The notes under the pieces are model-generated. The model saw only the letters and a list, made by a program, of their open reading frames with translations, was not told where the DNA came from and did no database searches. Shown piece by piece: positions 33,801 through 45,800 of a stretch of DNA of 64,000 bases. The stretch's first letter is position 1, and the number at the start of each line of letters is the position of its first letter. Source of the DNA: Azorinus chamasolen (Eukaryota; Mollusca; Bivalvia; Cardiida; Solecurtidae); the NCBI GenBank assembly GCA_963576725.1, contig OY755241.1:75181001-75245000 (forward strand), written 5' to 3'. The position numbers and the translations under genes are program-made.

Positions 33801-36800
33801 ACACAATAATTTGGAAATCCTATCCCAACAAGAGGTTGAAGATATATCATCCGAACAAATTTCCTGACAAAGTTTTACTTAAACTGAAATCAAGGTCACT
33901 GAGCCATAAAAATTGTATGTGACACTCCATCTTCCCAAGATGCACCACAAAAGAACTTTGGAAATCATAGCCCAAACGGTTGAGGACATATCGTCCAATA
34001 ATAAAAATGCGGATGGAAGGAGGGGGGAATGGACAGATGGAAGGACTAGTAACAAGCACTTCAACTGACCGACTTACCTTCATGAAACCACTGTTTGCAT
34101 CTACAACACTGCAGCATCTTCTGATACCATCTGTAAATATATGTTGGTTTAACAGCATATAAAGGTCATAAAGCATCAATAATCATTTCAACACGGGAGA
34201 AGCATGTACTGTCATTTGCAAACAGTGTAGACCCAGATCAGAGGGTTCCCATCAGGGTCTGCACTGTTTTTCATTCCAAATCCTCTAGCACATTTAACTT
34301 TTTCTTAATGGACTTATAGTTAAATACTAATGGGCTAATCCACTCTGACAATCCAGGGCTGAAAGGCTTAACCATTTCCTCCATAAGCTATTTTTAGACC
34401 CAACCTCTTTGAATAAATCTACTGAAAAGGAGCATCAACTAGAGAAAAGGATTTTATTTTAGCATTTTGTAGTTTGAAACCATTGTCATAAATAGAGCAT
34501 TTGCTCCTATAGGCGTAAATGCTCTACTTATCACAATGGTGATTTTAGATGCGTAGAAAGGCGCATTTATGGAGGAAAGGGTTAAGGAATATATATCAAA
34601 TTTAGTCCTAAATCAACGAGGGTGTAAATATATCAGGTCACAACCTTACATGTTTTCAAATCAGTAATAAATCTTTTCTATGCCAGTAGGCCATAGGTCA
34701 AGGTATAAGTCTGCCAAAGCCATCAGGTGACTTTTGGCCATAGCAGAAACTGTAAAATAAGATCTATTATTATTTCATAAGTAAACAGAGCAGACCCTGA
34801 TCAGAGGGCTCCTACAAGAGCTGTCTTATCAGTATCAACTCTGATTGCAAAAGCCGTTAAACACGGTCGCTGTATGGCAAACGCTTATAAGGCTCAGCAG
34901 GGCATAATGGTGTTTATGATTTACGTTCACCCTTTCCCTGTTTTATATTTAGTCCAATTTCAATATCTGCTGAATATTCATAGACAAAACAGTTAAAGTG
35001 AAATATGGAAGGCGGGACATTTTAGCCATTTTTAAAACTAAAGACACAGTCTTATCAAATTCCATTAGCAACAGAGCAGACACTGATCAGACTGTTCCTA
35101 CAAGAGCCATCTGGTTTAGGTCTACTCTGTTTGCAGATGTGTGAAAAGGCATTTATTTTTAGATAAGGGTATAACTTTAATAAAACAAAGTAATTTTTTG
35201 TCATATGAAGTTATGGGTAAGTCTGCTGAACAAATTATTTTTACAAATTGTTCACCCTGGGACCCACTACATTTTTAAAATTCAAACGATAATCAGTCTA
35301 TCTACTAAAATGCAATCAGGCTGTATAGCAGTTAGCCCTTCGCTTGCTATTCGCGTCAATATACCTACCTGTAAATGGTGAAGACCCAGATGAGACAGCT
35401 CCTGCAGGAGCTGTCTCATCAGGGTCTGCACTATTTACAAGTTGATTGTGCAACTAGTGCACTCCACAGCAGTGATTGCACAGCGAAATACTTGTACACA
35501 GTGAAGATACATGTAATTATACAATAGGGCATGGGTAAAGAAGGAGAAATGTATTTTAAAATTCAACAAGCGAAGGGTTAGGATCCTAATGACAAACTGA
35601 GTTACTGATCCAAACTGCATGGGTAATCACCCGCAGCTGACTAAAGATTAAAATACAGAGATAAGAATTTCAAAATGTGGATAAAAGACTGTAGACCATC
35701 TGCCCAAAGCAGGCTAAAGGTTAAATGCTGTTCCAATCAGATTAATTTACTTTAATATCAGCCTGATCATCGTTGCATCCAAAATGAAGCAAATGATTTA
35801 TATATAAAAGATAATCTTTCACCCACAAATCAGCTGTCACAAATCATACTGACTGTATGACTATTAATTATCTAAATTTCAGGGGTTTTTCACCTTCTAT
35901 AACAGAGGCCTGTAAAAGGCCCCTTCCCAATTGAAAATTTCTTTAAAATCATGCAGTTTTCCCAAAAATCCAAACTTACACCAGCTTTTTTGTTTCCCAA
36001 ATCAGCAATTTTAGCGATAATTCTTCCCAAAATCAGCAGGCTAAGGCCCCTTCCCAATTAAGAGAGAAAAAGCCCTGAATTTGCATAATTTCATTATAAA
36101 CAGAGATTCTGTGACCATGTTACAAACTGAAGAATCATACCTATATTATTCCATAAGTAAACAGAGCAGACCCTGATCAGAAGACTCCTATAACTGTCTG
36201 ACCTGGGTCTACTCTGTTTGTAGTTGTATCTATAGAGTAAAGGGCTAACCCTTTCGCTCATATAAACGTGTTTTCACGCATTTGCAAACAGAGTAGACCC
36301 AGATCAGACGGCTCCTAGAGGAGCCGTCTGATCTGGGTCTACTCTGTTTGCTATTAGAATTTGATAGATCTGTTTCTTTACTTTCTAAAATGTCTACAAT
36401 GTTCCACCTTCAAGAATTCTTTATAACTATTTTGTTAATGAATATTCAGTAGGTACTGAAAATTGGCCTAAATATAGAACAGGGAAAGGGTTAAACACAG
36501 TGTAGGCCCTGATCAGACATTCTAATTCAGTAACTACTTACATTCCCGGTCCCCCACAGTAACAGTAGCACTGCTCTATGTTGTTCTTGTGTTGATTATC
36601 CCAGGTCAGGACATCAAGCTGGCAAAACCAATAGACCAAAGTCAGTACAGTAAAAACCGTTGAAACCAAATGTTAAAATAAGAGCCGATTGCGGTGCCAA
36701 TGCTCGTCTGATTTGGTGCTTGTCCAACTAAATTAGGGGCCTTCCCTTCAATGAGATCTACTAACCTATGAAATTTCATGTTGATACCTCTTATACTTTT

Positions 36801-39800
36801 CAAGTAATGAGCTTCATTAAAGCTTTTGCACCCCGCCGACACACCCAACGCCAACTCACCAACGCCTACGTCCCAGTGATCACAATAGCTCGACTTTTCC
36901 TCGGAACAGACGAGCTAACTAGCATCAGTACCAGCTTAATGCAGGTTGAAAGTCATGCAGAAAGCTGAGCCATTCACTTCTTTCCAAAATTCAACAAATA
37001 AACAATTAAGATAAAGCCATCTAAGACGACCAACTCATAGACAATGATTTCAAGTTAACTTGTATTCGCAAACAATTTTACAAATCTGCTGTACAAAGCA
37101 AGAACCTGGTCTTCACTGCTTGCCATTTTTAGAGGACATAAGATTCCACTAGACTGTGATAGACATGGGTTCATTCTAGTCCATGAATATTCATATAAGA
37201 AATGACATTACATGAATATTAATTGAAATTGCATATGGGCACAGTAATTTTTGGCCATAGTTGAATCTGTAAAATTATTTCTATCATTATTCCACAGCAA
37301 ACAAAGCAGACCCTGATCAGACAGCTCCTACAGGAGCTGTCTGATCTTGGTCTACTCTGTTTGCAAAGGTGTAGAAAGGAATACATGTATTTACTGAGTA
37401 AAGGTTTTCGAGTTGTGAGGAGAGATTGGATGTCTAAATACTTTGGATAAGTACAAGTGAGTTTAACCCTTTACTCCATGAATATTCATGAATATGTAAG
37501 AAATAATGACATCATCAATCTTAATTAGATTAATTGTTAAGGTAGCACATGGACATAAAAAAAATTTGTGACCATGATGGAAATATCTACGTTGTTTTAT
37601 AAGAAAACACAGCAGACCCTGATCAGTTGGTTCTTCAGGAGCTGTCTGATCTGAGTCTACTCTGTTTGCAAAGGCGTAGAAAGGCGTATTTATGAAAGAA
37701 AGAGTTAATCTCGTGATTTAAAGATTTAGTACCTCATACGGTAGACTGTGCTTCATCTTCTTTAGTTCTTCACCTGAAGATCAAATATAAAACATTAAGA
37801 TGTACTAACATAGTTGTCACTCCAGCGTACACATAGGGCTGCAGTTAAAATGCTTACTGATTTATCATAATCTCCGAAAATCCTATAGGATTTTCCTTTT
37901 CCCTAATTAGTGCTCCTTTTTGGTAGATTTTTTCAAAGAGATTGTGTCTAAAAAATAGCCTATGCGGTAATGGGTTAATATTCAGAATGGATAGAGCCAG
38001 TTATAATTATTCAGCAGATTTAGGTTCAATACAAGTTTCACCTTTTCCCTGCCATGCTTTTAACAGAAATCATGAAATGCTTTATGATTCGAATGATCAA
38101 ACGCAGATATGCGCTACACAACAGCCTTGGTTGCAAATCTAATCCAAATGACAATAAACACTCAAAATTCAGGGGGAGATAATTCTGTAATGCCTGGCAT
38201 TAAACACATGAAAATTGTGTCTTGAACACCTAATATTCGTGGTCATTATTGCAAGTATCAAAATTGAAGGAGGAGTTCACTACACCAACTACCACATTCA
38301 AATGCAGATGGACGGATGGGTCATTCGCCCAACTGACCAACAGGGTCAATCCAGTAAACCCCAGAGCTCCACATAAGATGCGTAAATTAAAACATTTTCA
38401 AGAATAACTCCTTTATTTCTCCACCAAACCCTATACTGTGACCACTCTTTAGAATCGTCTCTCCGAGACGATTCTAAAGAGTGGTCACAGTATAGGGTTT
38501 GGTGGAGAAATGACGATTTTAGTATTTGGGTACGCACCCTTATCTGTAGCTTGGAACCCCACCCTTAAACTTTGTTTGCAGGGGTACAATAAAGATCTGA
38601 TTATCTACAGTTACTGAAATGGCCATAGAACGTAAAGGGTCAAGGAACCATCCAATCTGGGTCTACATTGTTTGGTTATGCCCCTTTTCTAGGAACATTA
38701 AGCAAGAACTGGATGACTACCTTTTAACCCTTTCCATCATGAACATTTAGTAAGAAACACAGACATTACAAATATCAACCCTTTACTCCATGAATATTTA
38801 TGTACATGGATACAGAATTTGTCGCCATGGCATAAACTGTAGAATCATATATTAAAGGAGCCGTCTGATCAGGGTCTGCTGTTTGCAAAAGCGTATTTAT
38901 GGAGTAAAGGGTTAATCAGGCTGAATTTAAAATGGCATAAAGACCAATGGAGAATTTTATGACGGCAGATATAGTAGAATAATATCAATATTATTTCATT
39001 AGCAGAGCAGATTCTGATTCCCCAGCTCCTTCAGGTGCCGTCTGATCTTGGTCTACACTGTTTGCAAATGCATTAAAAAGCATTTATATAAAGAAAAGTA
39101 AATGTAAGGTTTACCTGCTTTTCCATCCTTGACAGCTCCGTCCATAGAATACATGAGGAAGACACACTCCCTACAGAACCACTCATCGTCGGGGTCCACT
39201 ATCTGCCGTGAGGTGATGTGCGGCGAGTGGCACTTCTGGTGGTACCCTGCACAGAAACACAATCAACCTGCTTAGCCAGATCTTACAATTTACCTTTTTT
39301 GCTGTGAAAAAAACCCACTTGCTCAAATTTGAACAATTTTTACTACAGTAAACGGGCCCTTTTCTGGCGTCTACATGGGTCCATTAAAAGGACCCATTCC
39401 CAATCATAAATAGGTAAAAAAAATCCAATTTTAGGGAAATTGATTTTCAACCAAGAATGCTTTACCAAATCATTGAGTTTTACACACACAAACAAACTCC
39501 GAATTATTAAAATGATTTTTCCAAAAATTGCCAGAAAAAGGCCTGGGCAGATGTGTAAATTAACATATTCAAGAAAAGCTCCGCTATTTCTCCGCCCAGC
39601 CCTATGTTACGACAACCCATTCCCTCATAGGCTATTTTTAGATCCAATCTCTTTGAATAAATCTTCTTAAAGGAGCATTTACTAGAGAAAGGGAAAACTA
39701 TAATTGTGTAGTTTTGAAACCATTGTGATAAATAGAGCATTTGCTCCATATTTATCACAATGGTTTCAAAACGTGAAATTCACAGAGATGTCAAAAGGCG

Positions 39801-42800
39801 TCAATATGAGGGAATGGGTTAAGAATTGTCTCCAAGAGATCATTCTAAAGGGTGGTCACAACATAGGGTTTGGTGGAGAAATGGCAATTTTAGTATTTAA
39901 ATACATACCTTAATCTATTGCTTTGCCATCTGCAGTTTTATGTGTATGGTTCATGTGTTAGAATTTCTACTGTCTACTGGCCATACTCACCCTGGCTGCA
40001 ATTGTCACAGAGCACAATCTCGTCCGGGGGCTCCGAGTTTTCCCCAAAACAAACACAACAAATCATTTCTTCCTCTCTTGCCACTGAAATAAAATAGACC
40101 AACATTAACCATTTCCCTGTTCAATATTCATGTAGACCAACATTAACCATTTCCCTGTTCAATATTCATGTAGACCAACATTAACCATTTCCCTGTTCAA
40201 TATTCATGTAGACCAACATTAACCATTTCCCTGTTCAATATTCATGTAGACAAACATTAACCATTTCCCTGTTCAATATTCATGTAGACCAACATAAACC
40301 ATTTCCCTGTTCAATATTCATGTAAGAATTAACAGCATCATGAATATTTGTGGCTGATTCAACATAAACTGGGGTTAACGTATTTGCTAAATTCAAATTC
40401 TAAGTCCAATTTTGCGACCAAGTCTCAAGGTTGTAAATAGGCATACTTTAACAAAAAACCTTAACCAAAAATTCTAAATTAACAAGAAATATCTTTTAAA
40501 AAGATATTCAGCGGTATTCAAATATTGACATAATGTACAAAACAATAATGATATTAAATCTCTGCCAACTTAATTTCAATGTTTCGAGATTCTGTTAGTA
40601 CAGGGAACTAGATCTATGAAGAGTTGCTTGTAATTATACTAGCAGAGAAGCATGCAGTGGAAATGACTTGGAGTAGAATAAGCAATTATGGAAAAAATCA
40701 AGTTACTTTTATAGGAAATCACTATTAAAATGTACAATGTCAAAGTAATTTTTAAAACTATCTGAAGTTAGTTCTTCATTTTACCTATTATAAAAAATTA
40801 CTTGAAAGCATGTATATTTATATTGATATGAAGATAACTAATTGAATACACTTTAAATAAAGCATACAGAATTTAGTTTTTGTTTGTGCAGAGGCTGTAA
40901 TTACTTAAAGAAAGGTATTTATCTATAGCCTGGATCAACGCATTAATTGACGTGTGTGCATCATCATTAGTGACACCATTAACTGAATATGCATGTATTT
41001 TTAAAACAATATAAAGTTAGCTATCTCAACCTACTACTCGATCCAAAGCGCCAGGTGATAGAGCCGTAACAATAGCCTTCAGTAAGTAGCTTTATATCAC
41101 AGAGAGCGAATAACCAGAGCCTTAATTGGTGCTGTGGTCGGGGATAGTAATTAATACTATTAATGCCACTACTCTAATATACCAAACAACATTTCTTCTT
41201 TATTTCCTATAGCATTGCCTGTGAATTATGGTGGTTTCGGCAAACTACCTGTTCGTCAAAGTGGATGTGATCAAATGTGGTATTAAATTGATAGCAAAAT
41301 AATAAATGTTTAAAAGTTTAATAGTGGTTTTGGCAAACTGGCAATAATGCTCAGCAATCATTACCATGAGGTGATAAGTACGATAATGGGTTAGGAACTG
41401 ATATAAAGTATGACACACCAAGACTTGTCAAAATTGATCCACACATTTTGAGGATAATAGATCTATATAGTTTTATTAAGAATATTGTTTATGTATTATA
41501 TACTCTAGTTTTGATAATGACCAAAGTAATAAATAATTCATATTGTTTTACCGGTCATGGTAATAAACTATGTAACTACAGTATTGTACATGTATTTGAA
41601 TCCACCAAAAGTTGAACTAAACACCATTTTGACTGAAAACAAAAAGCATAAAGTGAGTGGCAAACAGTTTGGACCAAGACTAAAATCAAAACTGAATGGG
41701 ATAGTTAATCAATCGTAATGTGTTATGTGATCTGGGACTGTTTTAATGACTAAACAATGTGACTATAGTATTTGAAAGCACCTCTTTATCACTCATTGTA
41801 CCCAAGGTTGAGTAAGTGTGATTATGTCACCTGCTTAGCTAATATCCTGATCTGTATAAACCAAAAGAAATGGACCACATATCAATATTTAACATATAGA
41901 TAGTTATTTAATGATTTTTGATTATTCAATTTTTGCTTTTTAATACAAATTTTCAATTTTTGCGGGAACGTCCTAGGCCGACTAAATATATGGCCAAAAC
42001 GTCCTGGGTCGAAACATCCGGGGCGAAACTTCCTATGCCGAAACGTCCTACATTCAGTTTTCCCATGTGTAGAAGCATTATAAAAAGGCTGTATGCCAGT
42101 CAAGCGATTAACTAATGAGAATACGGTTTACTAGAAAATACTTGTAGGTCATATGCAAATTTCAATGTAACATAGTTTCTGATTGGTGGAAAACTAGAAC
42201 AAAAGTGAAAATAGACAGCTAACCGCTGAAAAAATGCCATAATTGTGTCTAAATGCTTGAGATGAAGATGAAGCTTGTGATGGTGAACAAATGTTTCGAG
42301 TTTAAAAGCTTTATCTGAAAGGATTATGTAAATAAGTGGACTTTAACCAAAAACCTTAACCAAAAATTCAAGCTAAAAAGCATCATAATTATGTCAAAAT
42401 GTTAGACAGAGTTATGTACTCTTGCCTACAGGTGAAGCTTGTGATGGTGAACAAGTGTTCCAAGGTTAAAAGCTTTATCTCAAAGGGTTATGTAAATAAG
42501 TGGACTTTAACCAAAACCTTAACCAAAAATTCTAAGTTAAAAAGGGGCATAATTCGGTCAAAATGCTTGACAGAGTTATTTACTCTTGCCTACAGGTGAA
42601 GGTTGTGACGGTGAACAAGTGTTCCAAGTTTCAAAGCTTTATCACAAAGTGTTAGGTTAATAAGTGGACTTGTTCAACATAAATTGAGGTTAACATTTTT
42701 GCTTAACGCAAATTCTAAGCCCAATTAAGCGACCTTGACCTTGGATAAATGAGCAGGGACTTGGCAGGCTACTGTAGCATGTCTAGATAAACATTGTGAT

Positions 42801-45800
42801 TAAATTTGGGAAGGATCCACCAAGGGGAACTTGAGTTACAGATGTTACAGACGGACAGACAGTGCCATTCCATAATACGTCCCGTTTTTTCAAACAGGCA
42901 TATAAAAAGTAAAGAATCAGATCTGTATATGTAACAAAAAAAAAATTGAGGAAGTTATGATCAATGTTAAGATTTCGGACGACGGCGACAACGGCACGGT
43001 TACGACAATAGCTCGTGATTTCTTTGAAACAGACGAGCAAATAAAAATGGAAATTTATGTGTGTTAATTACCCATGTTTAATGCCTATTTGACAAAAAAT
43101 TATCAAAGTTCACTGGGAAATAGTTCAACAACTCCTGGCAATAAACATATGAAAATTGAGTCTTGTCCATGTACTATTCAACTTGTACAATTATATAAAA
43201 AGAGAAGTTTTTGACACCCAGTGTCAAACAGCTGGACTGCTTATGAAGCAGAGCATCCCGACATCTAATCTAGACCCAAGCTGTTCACAAACGCAAGGCA
43301 AGTGTTAACCCTTCTCTTGCTGAATTTTAAAATACATTTCTCCTTCTTTACCCATGCCCTGTTATATAATTACATATATCTTCACTGTGTACAAGTATTT
43401 CGCTGTGCAATCACTGCTGCGGAGTGCACTGGTTGCACAGTCAACTTGTAAATAGTGCAGACCCTGATGAGACAGCTCCTGCAGGAGCTGTCTCATCTGG
43501 GTCTTCACTATTTACAGGTAGGTATATTGACGCAATTAGCAAGCGAAGGGTGAAATACCTTCAGAGACATTTACAGAGCAGACCCAGATCAGATGGCTCC
43601 ACCAATATTTATGTAAGATCTAATGAATGTACTCATATTAATTAGCTTAATATTCATCATAGCAGAACAACAAGAAAAGCATCGACTCCAGTAAACTAGT
43701 GTAGAATTAGATCTACATGTATATCACACCATTATAAGCAAACAGAGCAGACCCCGATCTGACCTGGCTCTACTCTATTTGCAAAGACGTAGAAAGGCAT
43801 ATTTATGGAGTAAACTAAATGCTTAACCCTTCGCTTGCTATTCACGTCAATATACCTACCTATAAACAGTGAAGACCCGGATGAGACAGCTCCTGCAGGA
43901 GCTGTCTCATCAGGGTCTGCACTATTTACAAATTGATAGTGCACTCCACAGCAGTGATTGCAGAGATAATTGCAGACAGTGAAGATATATGTAATTATAC
44001 AACAGGGCCGGCATGGGTAAAGAACTGGGGTTTTTTTTAAATTCAGCAAGAAAAGGGTTAATGTATGAATGTTTGGCCTTCAAAATGGTAGAAACTGTAG
44101 AATCAAATCTATATTATTATCGGATCAGAGGCCTCTCACAGGAGTCATCTGATATAGGTCTACTCTGTTTACTAAGGCGATAAAAGACGTATCTATAGAG
44201 TAATAATCTGGCTCTGTTTACCTCTGTGGATATCCTTGGACATGGACCAGTACTCGGAGTTGTCTTCATAACGCAACAGGCACTTGCTATTCTTCTCATC
44301 AATCTGGAATGAAAAGTCACACTTGACAGGTCAGCTTCAACCCTTAGCCCATTCCCGCATAGGCTATTTTTAGATCCAACCTCATTGAATAAATCTACCG
44401 AAAAGGAGCATTTACTACTGAAAAGGAAACTTTGAGAATTGTGTAGTGTTGAAACCATTGTGATAAATAGAGCATTTGGGGGTAGGAACGAAAGTCTCAA
44501 TTAGGGGTACCACCAATAGAATTTTAATTATTTTTACCCCACCACCAAGAGAATAAAAATTCATAATATACCCCCCACCTAGAGAATTAAAATTACCCCC
44601 CTCCCCCTTTCCAATAAATAAATATATTTATTTTTACATTTATGCAATTACTTTTTGTCAAGCCGACTTGCAAACCCAAATGACAGCCCAGTGTATTGCC
44701 ACATTTGTGCATTAGTCTGACAGTCTTTCATTTTGTCCTGTTGACATCATACATGCTTCCGTGGTTCTGTTATTGCAAGTAAATTTTCTCTTCGCCGACC
44801 TCGGATTCACTACATGTACCTGTGCTACTGCTAGGAGTCTGTGTTTTATTAATAAAAAATCCTGTCAATGTCTTTTGGTTGTTATTTAGGTCTATTTTCG
44901 GTTTATTTATTTTGTTTTGTTCATCCAGGCTTTTACATAGAGAAGCAAGAGCAGTGATTGGTTGAGACTACCGGTGTCTTAGTACTTTTTTCACGGTCTA
45001 GTCTGAATCAATCAGCCACTCATTATGGAAGTGTGATCAGATAAGCGTCTAGATGATCAGGACTAAAAAATTGCAACGGAATTTCGCGAGAGTTTGTGTC
45101 AGAAAAAGTTTTTTTGTTAATTTTCATTATTGTCGAAGAAAACTGCTTGCATGAAGCGTTTAACTTGACAAACAACCCCATCAATTTAATTTCTGATGTT
45201 GAAATACCCCCAACCAATAGAACTTTAATCAAATTTCCACCCCCACCAACAGAATTAAAATTTCTTTTGCACCCCCCACCAAGGTAATTTTAATAGGCTG
45301 TCGTTCCGACCCCCCCAGGGAGATTTTCCTGGAATAGCCCTTATCAAAATTTTGTCTCAGTTGTGATTTTTCCCCCAAATTGGAAAAAAATGTTCCTATT
45401 TTGCATTGGGAATGGATCTTTTTAACCCTTTCCCTCATAGTCATATAGACGTGTTTTCAAGCATTTGCAAACAGAGTAGACCCAGATCAGATGGCTCCTA
45501 GGAGAGCAGTCTGATCAGGGTCTGCTCTGTTTGCTTATAGAATTTGAAAGATCTGTTTCAGTAGGTATTGAAATTTGAAATAAACATAGAACAGGGAAAG
45601 GGTTAACAGAACCACTAGAAAAGCCTGGACAAAACACTCCCTGATGAGCCCTCTGATCTGGGCATACCCTGTTAGCAAAAGTCTTGTATACTCAGTTCCC
45701 TCACATTAAAATTTGTATCTAGTTTAACCCCCTTCCTTCATGAATATTCGTATAAGAAATAATGACATGAATATCAGTTTTCAAAATGGCCCATGAACAC

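Noticed and set aside
33847..34179. 110-codon minus-strand ORF over exon 10
   Set aside because: It overlaps the exon in another frame and runs through repeat V; the PHD2 frame is the supported one.
38416..38510. Hairpin as a microRNA precursor
   Set aside because: Perfect long stem present in many copies with transposon ends; better explained as element D. siRNA production remains possible.
40095..40322. CRISPR-like regular array
   Set aside because: Units are contiguous with no spacers, in an animal intron; a simple tandem repeat.
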